From: Nocardioides aurantiacus
GTDB taxonomy: Bacteria > Actinomycetota > Actinomycetes > Propionibacteriales > Nocardioidaceae
NCBI RefSeq assembly: GCF_003752505.1
Contig: NZ_RKHO01000001.1
Coordinates: forward strand, 3,472,001-3,536,000
Direction: 5' to 3'
Length of the DNA stretch: 64,000 nucleotides
Below, piece by piece: positions 26,676 through 35,215 of this stretch (position 1 is its first letter; each line of letters opens with the position of its first letter). The position numbers and the translations under genes are program-made. The notes below the pieces were generated by a model. It had not been told where the DNA came from, made no database searches, and saw nothing but the letters and a program-made list of their open reading frames with translations.

Positions 26676-28469
26676 CTAGTCGATGGGCCGGGTCTGCGAG
26701 CGACCCGGTTCACCCGAGGTGGGGTCACGATCCTCCTCGGGGTCCTCAGCGGACCCGAAGAAGGGGTCGGTGCTGTGGTCTGCGGCGTTGACGTTGCCGG
26801 TGTCACCGTCCACGATGCGGCCCAGGTTGTACAGCGACTCGCTGTCGACGTCGAAGTAGCGACCGTGGTCCTCGCTGTAGGACCCGTCCTCGCTGCGGAA
26901 GATCGACTCGGCCTCGAACCGCTGCGCCCCGAACTCGTCCTCCGAGGGGTCGTTGCCCAGGCCCAGATCAGGGTGGATGAGGTCCTTGGGCGAGGCCCAT
27001 CCCTCGTCGCCGAGCCGGGCGACCTTGTCGCGACTGTCCCGACCGACGAACACGTCGTCCGAGCCGACACCGAGGTCCTCGGCGTGGTCGGCGCGACCGG
27101 CGCCGGGACTCCCGATCAGCGCGATGCGGTCGACGTCGAGGCCGTTCTCCGTGGCGGCGTACGCCGTGGTCGTGGAGCCGTAGCTGTGGCCGATGGCCGT
27201 CATCGACGCCGGGTCGTCGGCACGTGAGGCTCGCATGCCGTCGATGGCGTCGGCCAGACGAGCACCGCCGTCGGCGGCGCGGGACTCGGTCGCCGTCGCC
27301 AGGTCGGTCGGGCCCGCGGGGGCGTCGTACCCGAGCCAGAACATGGTGGCCACGTCGCTCCGGTCCCCCTGGTAGCGGGAGGACTCGTGGAGGTTCATCA
27401 TATCGCCGGTGTAGTTCTGGACGTCCGTCATCTCGGTCTTGATGCCGGGGGTGAAGACCGCGACGTCGTCGGCGGTGTCCATGTCCCCCACCGCCACCGC
27501 GACCCGTCCGTCGCCGTCGAAGGCCGAGGGGTCGTAGAGCCACAGCTGGGCGCCGGGGCGGACCGTGGGGTCCAGCGGGTCGACGTAGCCGTCAGCGTCG
27601 TCCAGCGCGGTCCGGGTCGCCCGGGCGTTCTCCAGCATCCGCTGCTCCAGCGCCGACAGCGTGCCGTCGTCCTCCTTGGCCTCGAGCCGGGCGAGGTCGT
27701 CCTCGAGCAGGATCCGGTTGGCCTCGTCGCGGGCGGAGGCCGGCAGGCCGTCGGCCCCACCGACCGTCTGCGGGTACGCCGCGACGACCGCCTCCTGCTC
27801 GGCCTCGCTGAGCCCGCGCCACCAGGCCGCGACCTGCTCGGGCGTGGCCCCGTCGCCGGGGGCACCGGGGGCGCCCATGGCGCTCTGGGCGGCGCTGGGG
27901 ATGCCGCCGTCGGCCGACAGCGCGCTGGTCAGCGACGTGCCGGCCACGAACGCCTGCCGCAGCGTGTCCTCGTTGTCGCGGACCCGTCGGGTCAGCGCGT
28001 CGTGGTCGCGGACGAGGTCGCGGTAGCGGCCGTCCAGGGCGCCGGCCCGCTGCTGCAGCGCGGTGATCTCGGCGTCGCTGACGTCGGTGGCCGCGCGCAC
28101 GTCGGCCTCGAGCTGCTGGCGGTCCTGGTCGGCGGTCGACTTGGCGTCGACCAGCTCCTCGTAGGTGCGGTCGTGCTCGCGCAGGTTGTCGGCGTACGCC
28201 GAGACGGCCCGACCGACCCGTCGCACCGTGTCCGACATCCGCGCGTGCTCCTCCGACGCGCCTCCGGCGGCCCCCTGGTAGGCGTCGTAGGCCTCGCCCC
28301 ACCACGTCCCGTTCAGGTCGCCGAGCTGGGTCGCCTCCTCGGAGAAGTCCTGGTAGCGGCTGGCCGCGCGGTAGAGCCGGGACGCCAGCGAGTCCGCCTG
28401 GTCGGGGTCGCCCGTCGGCTCCACCAGGTCGGGACGCGAGGCCGGGATCTCGATGACGACGTCGCTCAT
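26676..28469 (-). CDS. WXG-like domain fused to a DUF1023 alpha/beta hydrolase
   Basis: A 597-residue protein. Residues 20-170 form a helical WXG100/LXG-like domain with a TWWGEA turn at 55-60 and long coiled-coil segments. The DUF1023 signature AAWWRGLSEAEQEAVVAAYPQ is near 214-234 and is followed by LPASARDEANR. The hydrolase core has the nucleophile elbow AIGHSYGS with Ser near 429. No signal peptide is present, as expected for a type VII-type substrate. Tail (residues ~550-597) is acidic and disordered. The ATG at 28469 overlaps the upstream small WXG-like gene (ATGA). Known relatives are uncharacterised secreted hydrolases; a toxin, lipase or esterase role are the candidates. Confidence 0.85.
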   Translation of the reverse strand: MSDVVIEIPASRPDLVEPTGDPDQADSLASRLYRAASRYQDFSEEATQLGDLNGTWWGEAYDAYQGAAGGASEEHARMSDTVRRVGRAVSAYADNLREHDRTYEELVDAKSTADQDRQQLEADVRAATDVSDAEITALQQRAGALDGRYRDLVRDHDALTRRVRDNEDTLRQAFVAGTSLTSALSADGGIPSAAQSAMGAPGAPGDGATPEQVAAWWRGLSEAEQEAVVAAYPQTVGGADGLPASARDEANRILLEDDLARLEAKEDDGTLSALEQRMLENARATRTALDDADGYVDPLDPTVRPGAQLWLYDPSAFDGDGRVAVAVGDMDTADDVAVFTPGIKTEMTDVQNYTGDMMNLHESSRYQGDRSDVATMFWLGYDAPAGPTDLATATESRAADGGARLADAIDGMRASRADDPASMTAIGHSYGSTTTAYAATENGLDVDRIALIGSPGAGRADHAEDLGVGSDDVFVGRDSRDKVARLGDEGWASPKDLIHPDLGLGNDPSEDEFGAQRFEAESIFRSEDGSYSEDHGRYFDVDSESLYNLGRIVDGDTGNVNAADHSTDPFFGSAEDPEEDRDPTSGEPGRSQTRPID

Positions 28470-28774
28470 CGCGCCGGCCCCAGTCGTCCGTCCAGGTCGG
28501 AGAACCCCTGGCCGGAGGCGTCGTCGGTCTCGCCGTAGCGGTCGGCGGCCGCGGTCAGCGCACCGGAGAACCCCGTCGCGATGTCGGCGCTCTCCTGGGC
28601 GTAGCCCGCCCAGGCGTCCAGGAAGTCGGCGGCCGAGGCCCGGACGCTGTCGCCCAGCGACATGCTCGAGGTCTGCTCGAACAGCTCCGCCGTGGTCGAC
28701 ATCCGGTCGGCCACCTCGGTCCAGTCGCGGCTCCCCGCCCGCAGCGCGTTGAGCTCGAGCCCCAGCTCGCTCAC
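28466..28774 (-). CDS. Small WXG100/ESX-like helical protein
   Basis: A 102-residue, largely helical acidic protein (LNALRAGSRDWTEVADRMSTTAELFEQ; later FLDAWAGYAQESADIATGF). Length and hairpin pattern fit a WXG100-superfamily partner; the expected turn is replaced by AWAGY near residue 55. It overlaps by four bases both the gene above (28771) and the large WXG-hydrolase gene below. In type VII systems such small proteins form a four-helix bundle with the WXG domain of the effector, which would fit here. No secretion ATPase gene is in the window. Confidence 0.72.
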   Translation of the reverse strand: MSELGLELNALRAGSRDWTEVADRMSTTAELFEQTSSMSLGDSVRASAADFLDAWAGYAQESADIATGFSGALTAAADRYGETDDASGQGFSDLDGRLGPAR

Positions 28775-29352
28775 GAGGGCACCTCCCCGAGCAGCACGCT
28801 GGCGCCACGCACCCGCAGCACCACGCCGCGGCCGGGAGGGGCGAGCAGCTGCAGCTCCTCGCGGCCCAGCTCGGCGGGCCGACCCGCCAGCACCCGGGGG
28901 ACGCCGCCGGTCGGGGCGAGGACGTGCCAGCCCTCCGTGCGCAGCGCGTCCTCGGCACGCAGCAGGACCCCGACGGCGCGGACGTCGTCGACGCCGGCGT
29001 CGCGGAGCGTGGTCTCGCGGCGGCGGGTGCCCTGCACCTCGCCGGCGGTCCAGCGCGCCTCGGGCGAGGCGGGAGTGCCGGCGTCCTCGGCGCCCACGGC
29101 GGGGCCGACCAGCTCGCGCCAGCGGTCGAGCACGTCCGCGTCCTGACGGGCGGCCGCCTCGGCGGGGTCGACCGGGGCGGTGCCCTCGGGGAGCGGCGGC
29201 ACCGCGCCGTCGGCTGGCGGCAGCACCGCGAGGGTGACGTCGGGGTGCCGGCGTCGTACGACGCTCCAGAAGGGGTCGGCCTCGACCTGCGCCCGCGCCT
29301 GCTCACCCCCGACGAAGCCGTCCGTGCCCGCGTCGTCCGGTCCTTGCGTCAT
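28771..29352 (-). CDS. Hypothetical protein heading the WXG/hydrolase operon
   Basis: A soluble protein of 193 residues with no signal peptide or membrane helix. Visible patches are [19 protein letters not shown] near residue 30, [12 protein letters not shown] near 77 and a hydrophobic C-terminal sheet ([17 protein letters not shown]). The ATG at 29352 has a G-run seven to eight bases upstream; a GTG three codons earlier abuts that run and is less likely. Its stop overlaps the small WXG-like gene. First-gene position in an operon of effector type suggests a dedicated chaperone or EspG-like role, but no family was recognised. Confidence 0.7.
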   Translation of the reverse strand: MTQGPDDAGTDGFVGGEQARAQVEADPFWSVVRRRHPDVTLAVLPPADGAVPPLPEGTAPVDPAEAAARQDADVLDRWRELVGPAVGAEDAGTPASPEARWTAGEVQGTRRRETTLRDAGVDDVRAVGVLLRAEDALRTEGWHVLAPTGGVPRVLAGRPAELGREELQLLAPPGRGVVLRVRGASVLLGEVPS

Positions 29353-29435
29353 GTCGGACACCCCCCGTGTCGTCGTGCTGTCACGGGCAGCCGTGCCCGC
29401 TCACGTGCCGCCAGCATGCCCCGGCGCGACGCGGC

Positions 29436-30269
29436 TCACACCCGCTCCGGCCGTACGCCGAGCAGCGCCCTCGCCTCGTCGGGCGTCATCGGCTCCCGCT
29501 GCGCCAGCCGGCCCAGCTCGACCGCCCGGGCGACCAGCTGGTCGTTGTGCTCGACCGGCACCCCGCGGGCCAGGGTGAGCGTGTCCTCCATGCCGACGCG
29601 GAGGTGGCCGCCCTTGGACAGCGAGGCCAGCGCGACCGGGAGAGCCGTGCGGCCGATGCCGGTCGCCGACCAGCTCGTCACCGCGTCGGGCAGCGCCGCC
29701 ACCGAGGCGACCAGGGCGTCGGCGGTGCCGGGCATCCCGCCGGGGACGCCCATCACCAGGTCGACGTGCACCTTCCCGCCGTACGGCAGGCCGTGGCGGT
29801 CGAGCAGCCGGTGCAGCGCCCACACCTGGCCGAGGTCGAACAGCTCGAACTCCGGCACCACCTCGCGCTCCTGGGAGAGCCGGTAGAGGTCCTGCACGAA
29901 CGGCCACGGGTTGAGGAAGACGTCGTCGCCGAAGTTGGTGGTGCCCATGGTCAGGCTGCACGAGTCGGGACCGGCGTCGAGCACCCTGAGCCGGTCCTCG
30001 AGCGGGTCGTGGACCGAGCCGCCGGTGGAGAGCTGCACCACCAGGCCGGTCTGCTCGTGCAGGGCCTCGACCGTCGCCCGCAGGCGGCCGCCGTCCAGCG
30101 TCGGCCGGTGGTCGTCACCGCGGACGTGCACGTGGACCATCGCGGCGCCGGCCGCCTCGCTGCGCTGCGCGGTCCCGACGAGCTCCTCGAGCGTCGTGGG
30201 CAGCTGGGGGCAGTCGGACTTCGCGGTCTCGGCACCCGTCGGCGCCACGGTGATCAGCAGGTCTCCCAT
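29436..30269 (-). CDS. BKACE-family beta-keto acid cleavage enzyme (DUF849)
   Basis: A 277-residue TIM-barrel protein with the N-terminal ITVAPTGAE and the zinc-binding HVHVRGDD near residue 46. It also has a glycine patch ([10 protein letters not shown] near 177) and a C-terminal [13 protein letters not shown]. The family condenses a beta-keto acid with acetyl-CoA to give a CoA ester and acetoacetate; the prototype acts on 3-keto-5-aminohexanoate in lysine fermentation. Substrates vary widely among paralogues, so the true one is open. The ATG at 30269 gives the family N-terminus. It is divergent from dtd with about 60 bases between starts and stands alone in direction. Confidence 0.88.
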   Translation of the reverse strand: MGDLLITVAPTGAETAKSDCPQLPTTLEELVGTAQRSEAAGAAMVHVHVRGDDHRPTLDGGRLRATVEALHEQTGLVVQLSTGGSVHDPLEDRLRVLDAGPDSCSLTMGTTNFGDDVFLNPWPFVQDLYRLSQEREVVPEFELFDLGQVWALHRLLDRHGLPYGGKVHVDLVMGVPGGMPGTADALVASVAALPDAVTSWSATGIGRTALPVALASLSKGGHLRVGMEDTLTLARGVPVEHNDQLVARAVELGRLAQREPMTPDEARALLGVRPERV

Positions 30270-30329
30270 GGCGGGACGGTATCCGCCCTCCGCCGCTCGA
30301 GCCCGTCGGGACCACGGCAGACTGCGGGC

Positions 30330-30764
<435 letters not shown>

Positions 30765-30770
30765 GCGGCG

Positions 30771-31157
30771 TCAGCCGACGCCGACGGCCGCGGTGAACGC
30801 CCGGCCGATCACGTAGGCACCGAGCACGAGCAGCAGCGCCAGCGTCGCCAGCAGCACCGGGACGAACATCCGGCTGTCGCGCACGTGGTCGAACCACGGC
30901 TCCCCCGCACCCAGCACGTCCGGCTCCTGCCGGTGCGTGCCGACGACGAGGCGCCCGCGGCGCTCGGGGAGGTCGACGTCGGGAGCGGGACGGACCGGGG
31001 CGGACGACGCGGCCACGGTGACCGTGGGGGCGACGAAGCCGGGGCGGTACTGCGGCGGCCGGCGGTGCCTCGCCGCATCGGTCTGGGCGACGAGCGCTCG
31101 CTCGTAGGCCTCCCGGTAGGCGGCCGCGAACTCGTCCGGCACCTCGGGGGGCGACAT
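30771..31157 (-). CDS. Hypothetical single-pass membrane protein
   Basis: A 128-residue protein with a charged N-terminal half (EVPDEFAAAYREAYERALVAQ) and one C-terminal membrane helix (FVPVLLATLALLLVLGAYVIG near residues 97-117). An in-frame GTG eight codons upstream is an alternative start. It is about 35 bases downstream of the vanZ-like gene and probably co-transcribed. No recognised domain; the topology would place the N-terminal part in the cytoplasm. Confidence 0.7.
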   Translation of the reverse strand: MSPPEVPDEFAAAYREAYERALVAQTDAARHRRPPQYRPGFVAPTVTVAASSAPVRPAPDVDLPERRGRLVVGTHRQEPDVLGAGEPWFDHVRDSRMFVPVLLATLALLLVLGAYVIGRAFTAAVGVG

Positions 31158-31191
31158 CGATCCCGGCTGTCCACCCGACACGCCGTCGATG

Positions 31192-31644
31192 CTAGACCCG
31201 GTCGGCCCTCGTGCGGGAGGGAACCAGCGCAACGACGAGGGCGCCGAGCAGCAGCCCGAGCGTGTTGGCGACGACGTCGCTCGCCGACATCTGCCGCAGC
31301 GGGAGCAGCAGGCCCTGGGCGACCTCGACGGCCAGCGCACCCAGGAAGGCGTACGCCGCCCAGTCCTGCCAGCGCAGCCGGGGGAAGGCCAGGGCGCCGA
31401 GCACCCCGACCGGGACCAGGATCGCCACGTTGGCGACCTGCTCGGCACGACCGGGCTCGGTGACCCATCCCGGGACCCCGCGGGCGGCCAGCTGCTCGCG
31501 CACCGCCACCAGGAGGGCGTCCGGGCCGCTGCTCGACGGGGACAGCACGACCACGGCCAGGGTCACGAGGACGACCGCGAGCAGCACCCGCGCGACGACG
31601 ACCCGTCGGGTCGGCGTGCGCGAGGGCGGGGCGGTGGTGGTCAT
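31192..31644 (-). CDS. VanZ-like membrane protein
   Basis: A 150-residue protein with four predicted helices and the VanZ-type conserved pattern NVAILVPVGVLGA (near residue 70), then EVAQGLLLPLRQMSASDVVANTLGLLLGAL (near 105-134). VanZ in vancomycin-resistance clusters gives low-level teicoplanin resistance, but most relatives, including those in actinobacteria, have unknown roles. Nothing else in the neighbourhood relates to glycopeptides. Confidence 0.83.
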   Translation of the reverse strand: MTTTAPPSRTPTRRVVVARVLLAVVLVTLAVVVLSPSSSGPDALLVAVREQLAARGVPGWVTEPGRAEQVANVAILVPVGVLGALAFPRLRWQDWAAYAFLGALAVEVAQGLLLPLRQMSASDVVANTLGLLLGALVVALVPSRTRADRV

Positions 31645-31763
31645 CGGGTCCAGTGTGAGGGTGCGACGCGGGCCCCGGGACGCGGACGAGCCCGCCGGGA
31701 CCCGGTGCGGGGTCTCGACGGGCTCGACCGACGGTGCTCGACCGACGGTGTCGGCCGGGTGCC

Positions 31764-32060
31764 TCAGACGCTGACGGCGACCTCGGCGACCGAGCCCTTG
31801 CGGGCGGACACCTTGGTGTCGACCGGCTCGGCCTTGGGGGCCAGGGTGCGCAGGGTCCAGTCGCCGTTGCCGACGAAGAACCGGAAGTGGCCCGTCGCCG
31901 AGGTCGGGACCTCGGCGGTGAACTCACCGGTGCGGTCGAGCAGGCGCACGTAGGCGTTGCCGACCGGCTCCTCGCCGCGGGTCACGCGGCCCTGGATGAT
32001 GGCCTCCTTGGCCACGTCGATGCCGTCGAGCGACAGGCCGCCCTCCGTTGCTCCGCACAT
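31764..32060 (-). CDS. DUF1416 protein (sulfurtransferase partner)
   Basis: A 98-residue beta-rich protein beginning MCGATEGG, which matches the DUF1416/SseC family found next to the CysA-type thiosulfate sulfurtransferase in actinobacteria. The conserved Cys at residue 2 and the carboxypeptidase-regulatory-like core (QGRVTRGEEPVGNAYVRLLD) are visible. It is separated from sseA by two bases and must be co-translated with it. Its biochemical role is not established; persulfide handling is assumed from context. Confidence 0.88.
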   Translation of the reverse strand: MCGATEGGLSLDGIDVAKEAIIQGRVTRGEEPVGNAYVRLLDRTGEFTAEVPTSATGHFRFFVGNGDWTLRTLAPKAEPVDTKVSARKGSVAEVAVSV

Positions 32061-32062
32061 GC

Positions 32063-32911
32063 TCAGGCCTCCCCGGGCTCGTCGCCGAGGGCGATCGGGA
32101 CGCCCACGAGGGAGCCGTACTCGGTCCACGAGCCGTCGTAGTTCTTGACGTTGGAGTGGCCCAGGATCTCCTTGAGCACGAACCAGGTCAGCGACGAGCG
32201 CTCACCGATGCGGCACAGCGCGATGGTGTCCTTGGAGTCGTCGATGCCGACCTCGGCGTAGATCGCCTGGAGGTCCTCGTCGGACTTGAAGGTGCCGTCG
32301 TCGTTGCAGTTCTTGCTCCACGGCACGTTGAGCGACGTGGGCACGTGGCCCGCGCGCTGGGCCTGCTCCTGCGGGAGGTGGGCCGGCGCGAGGAGGCGGC
32401 CGGCGTACTCGTCGGGGCTGCGCACGTCGATGAGGTTCTGCACGCCGATGGCGGCCACGGCGTCGTCACGGAAGGCGCGGATCGAGGTGTCCTGGTCCTG
32501 CGCGGTGTAGCTGGTCTTCTCGCGGGTGGGGACCTCGTTGGTCAGCTCGCGGCTGTCGAGCTCCCACTTCTTGCGACCGCCGTCCATCAGCTTCACGTCC
32601 TGGTGGCCGTAGAGCTTGAAGTACCAGTAGGCGTAGGCGGCGAACCAGTTGTTGTTGCCGCCGTAGAGCACCACGGTGGAGTCGTTGGCGACGCCCCGGC
32701 TCGAGAGCAGCTGCTCGAACTGCTCCTTGTTGACGAAGTCGCGACGGACCTGGTCCTGGAGGTCGGTGGTCCAGTCGAGCTTGATCGCGGTGCGGATGTG
32801 GCCCTTGTCGTAGGCCGTGGTGTCCTCGTCGACCTCGATCAGGACGACGTTGCTGTCGTCGAGGTGCTCCTCGACCCAGTCGACGTCGACCAGTGCGTTC
32901 TCGCGGCTCAT
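32063..32911 (-). CDS. Thiosulfate/3-mercaptopyruvate sulfurtransferase (two rhodanese domains)
   Basis: A 282-residue protein with an inactive N-terminal rhodanese domain (LIEVDEDTTAYDKGHI near residue 24) and an active C-terminal one with LIDVRSPDEYAGR near 162. The catalytic cysteine sits in LCRIGERSS, near residue 232. It transfers sulfane sulfur from thiosulfate or mercaptopyruvate. The CRIGERSS loop and the adjacent DUF1416 gene match mycobacterial CysA2/CysA3. Expression is probably controlled with DUF4395 by the cysteine-containing leader peptide upstream. Confidence 0.94.
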   Translation of the reverse strand: MSRENALVDVDWVEEHLDDSNVVLIEVDEDTTAYDKGHIRTAIKLDWTTDLQDQVRRDFVNKEQFEQLLSSRGVANDSTVVLYGGNNNWFAAYAYWYFKLYGHQDVKLMDGGRKKWELDSRELTNEVPTREKTSYTAQDQDTSIRAFRDDAVAAIGVQNLIDVRSPDEYAGRLLAPAHLPQEQAQRAGHVPTSLNVPWSKNCNDDGTFKSDEDLQAIYAEVGIDDSKDTIALCRIGERSSLTWFVLKEILGHSNVKNYDGSWTEYGSLVGVPIALGDEPGEA

Positions 32912-32956
32912 GTGTGCCTCTTCTTCTCGGTGGTGGGGAACGGGTGGATCAGGGGT

Positions 32957-33424
32957 TCAGGCGTTGGCAGGCGTACGCCGCCCGGCGCGGGGGCCGGTGG
33001 CGCGGCGCAGCAGGAGGTACATCTCGCAGCCCAGGCAGAGCCCGAAGGCGGCGTTGAGCAGGGCGGCGACCAGGGCGAGCCCGGTGGCCACCAGGCCCAG
33101 GACGGGGAGCCCGACGGCGTAGCCGAGCAGGGCGACCGCGGCGAAGGCCAGGCCGACGCCCTGGGCGAAGCGCGGGGGCTGCGGGTCCTCGAGGTGGTCG
33201 GGGGCGGCGAGCCGGGGCCGCACGAGACGACGGAACAGCCACGCGGCCGGGGTGCGCTGCACGCCGAGGGCCACCCCGACGGCGAAGAGCGCCGCCTGCA
33301 CGGCCAGCAGCGTGACGCCGAGGGCGCCCGGGGCGGTGAGCAGGCTCAGCGCCAGGACGATGCTGGTGAGGACCGCGTTGAACTGCGGTCCACGCGGGTC
33401 GATCTGGCCCTGCTGCTGCGACAT
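32957..33424 (-). CDS. DUF4395 membrane protein
   Basis: A 155-residue protein with four predicted helices, beginning QIDPRGPQFNAVLTSIVLAL and ending with a CLGCEMY motif near residue 131. DUF4395 proteins of actinobacteria are encoded with thioredoxin-like and sulfurtransferase proteins, and the CxxC pair at the membrane suggests sulfur or redox relay, though no function has been shown. The gene is 45 bases upstream of the sulfurtransferase gene and downstream of the leader peptide. The thioredoxin-like gene usually next to it is here 1.8 kb away, beyond the IspD-SDR gene. Confidence 0.88.
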   Translation of the reverse strand: MSQQQGQIDPRGPQFNAVLTSIVLALSLLTAPGALGVTLLAVQAALFAVGVALGVQRTPAAWLFRRLVRPRLAAPDHLEDPQPPRFAQGVGLAFAAVALLGYAVGLPVLGLVATGLALVAALLNAAFGLCLGCEMYLLLRRATGPRAGRRTPANA

Positions 33425-33536
33425 GGCTCTCCTGGTGGCCTCGACGGTGGTGTCCGGATCTCCGCCGGCGCTGGGACGCGCGGGCGTGGCGACGCACCTG
33501 GTCGGGTCGGCCGGTGGGGCCGGGGGTGCGGTCGCG

Positions 33537-33614
33537 TCAGGACATTCGACACAGCGACGAGCGCACGCGGCAGTGGTCGACTGCGCGGCGACGGGTCAGC
33601 AGCGTCGTGGGCAC
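33537..33614 (-). CDS. Cysteine-containing leader peptide upstream of the sulfur operon
   Basis: A 25-residue peptide from the GTG at 33614, reading VPTTLLTRRRAVDHCRVRSSLCRMS to its stop; an in-frame ATG at 33653 would give 38 residues. AGGG lies eight bases before the GTG. The RRxxVDxxRVxSxLC pattern matches short leader peptides annotated upstream of sulfur-metabolism genes in many actinobacteria, and mycobacteria use cysteine-rich short upstream frames to sense cysteine supply at this same operon. Two cysteine codons lie near the end, and about 110 bases separate the stop from the DUF4395 start. It is likely a cis-acting attenuator rather than a functional protein. Confidence 0.7.
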   Translation of the reverse strand: MPTTLLTRRRAVDHCRVRSSLCRMS

Positions 33615-33798
33615 GAGGACGACCCTAGGCAGTCGACGCGCGAGATCGGACATCGCGTCCCACCATGTGGACTAGGTGTTCACATGTCGGACGCCTCGAC
33701 CCAGTCACGCCGTTGCCCGGTCACCCCGCTGCGCCGCGAGTAGGGTCGCCTCGCGCACCGGTCGGCGCGTGACGAACAGGGAAGTGGGTGGGCGAGCC

Positions 33799-35196
33799 GT
33801 GCCCAAGAACGTGGCCGTCATTCTGGCCGGCGGGGTCGGGGCACGCGTGGGTCTCAGCATCCCCAAGCAGCTCATCAAGATCGCCGGACGGACGATCCTC
33901 GAGCACACCCTGGTCGCCATCCACAGCCACGAGCTCGTCGACGAGGTCGTGATCATGATGGCGCCGGGTCACCTCGACGCCGTGCACGACATCCTCCGGT
34001 CCGGCGACTTCCCCAAGGTCACGTCCGTGCTCGAGGGGGCGGACACCCGCAACGGCACGACCGCCCGGGCCCTGGCCGGCATCCCCGGCGACGACACCAA
34101 GGTCCTCTTCCACGACGCGGTCCGGCCCCTGGTCGACGCCCGCATCATCAGCGACTGCTTCGAGGCCCTCGACACCTACGGCGCGGTCGACGTGGCCATC
34201 CCGTCCGCCGACACCATCATCGAGGTCACCGAGGACAACGTCATCCGTGACGTCCCTCCCCGCGCGCTCCTGCGTCGCGGGCAGACCCCCCAGGCGTTCC
34301 GGCTCGCGACGATCAGGGAGGCGTACGCCGCGGCCGACCGCGATCCCGACTTCGCCGCGACCGACGACTGCACCGTCGTGCTCCGCTACACCCCCGACGT
34401 GCCGATCTGGGTGGTCCGGGGCGACGACCGCAACATGAAGGTCACCGAGCCGATCGACGTCTACGTGGCCGAGAAGCTCTTCCAGCTCTCGGGCAGCGAC
34501 GCCGTCCCGCAGCGGACCGAGGAGGAGTACCGGGAGGCGCTCGCCGGCAAGGCCCTCGTCGTCTTCGGCGGCAGCTACGGCATCGGGGCCGACATCGCGG
34601 ACCTGGCACGCACCTACGGCGCCTCGGTCGTCGCCTTCAGCCGGTCCGGCACCGGCACGCACGTCGAGCGCCGCGAGGACGTGGCGGCCGCGGCGCGCGA
34701 GGCGATCGCCCTGCACGGGCGGATCGACTACGTCGTCAACACCGCCGGCGTGCTGCCGCGAGGGCTGCTGACCGAGACCACCGAGGAGGCGGTCTACCAC
34801 GCCACCGAGGTCAACTACCTGGCGCCGATCTTCATCGCCCAGGAGTTCCACCCCCACCTCGCCGCGAGCCGCGGCAGCCTGCTGCTCTTCACCTCCAGCT
34901 CCTACACCCGGGGCCGCAGCGGCTACAGCCTGTACTCCTCCGCGAAGGCCGCCACCGTCAACCTGACCCAGGCGCTGGCCGACGAGTGGGCCGGCTCCGG
35001 CGTCCGCGTCAACTGCGTCAACCCGGAGCGGACGGGCACCCCGATGCGCACCCGCGCCTTCGGCGAGGAGCAGGCGGGCTCGCTGCTGCGCTCGACCGAC
35101 GTCGCCAAGGTCTCGCTGGACACCCTGCTCGCCCCCGCCACCGGGCACGTCGTGGACGTGCGGCGCGACGACCCGCTGGCGCGCTACGGCGGCTGA
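33799..35196 (+). CDS. Bifunctional cytidylyltransferase (IspD/TarI-like) - SDR oxidoreductase fusion
   Basis: A 465-residue fusion. The first ~235 residues are an IspD-type nucleotidyltransferase: ILAGGVGARVGLSIPKQL at 8-25, FHDAVRPLVDA near 104 and RGQTPQAFRL near 161. The last ~215 residues are a short-chain dehydrogenase: VVFGGSYGIGAD near 251 and YSLYSSAKA near 375. The order matches Haemophilus Acs1/Bcs1, which make CDP-ribitol from ribulose-5-phosphate, so a role in ribitol-phosphate polymer (teichoic acid) synthesis is likely. Erythritol or another polyol is the alternative. Its start may be GTG at 33799 or at 33784; the former fits the family N-terminus. It interrupts an otherwise sulfur-related neighbourhood. 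Confidence 0.85.
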   Translation: MPKNVAVILAGGVGARVGLSIPKQLIKIAGRTILEHTLVAIHSHELVDEVVIMMAPGHLDAVHDILRSGDFPKVTSVLEGADTRNGTTARALAGIPGDDTKVLFHDAVRPLVDARIISDCFEALDTYGAVDVAIPSADTIIEVTEDNVIRDVPPRALLRRGQTPQAFRLATIREAYAAADRDPDFAATDDCTVVLRYTPDVPIWVVRGDDRNMKVTEPIDVYVAEKLFQLSGSDAVPQRTEEEYREALAGKALVVFGGSYGIGADIADLARTYGASVVAFSRSGTGTHVERREDVAAAAREAIALHGRIDYVVNTAGVLPRGLLTETTEEAVYHATEVNYLAPIFIAQEFHPHLAASRGSLLLFTSSSYTRGRSGYSLYSSAKAATVNLTQALADEWAGSGVRVNCVNPERTGTPMRTRAFGEEQAGSLLRSTDVAKVSLDTLLAPATGHVVDVRRDDPLARYGG

Positions 35197-35215
35197 GCAC
35201 CGCCGCCGGTCACCG

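Noticed and set aside
33346-33552. Minus-strand 68-codon frame beginning MSNVLTRPHP
   Set aside because: It overlaps the leader peptide end and the DUF4395 start in another frame, is Arg/Pro/Ser-rich and has no ribosome site.
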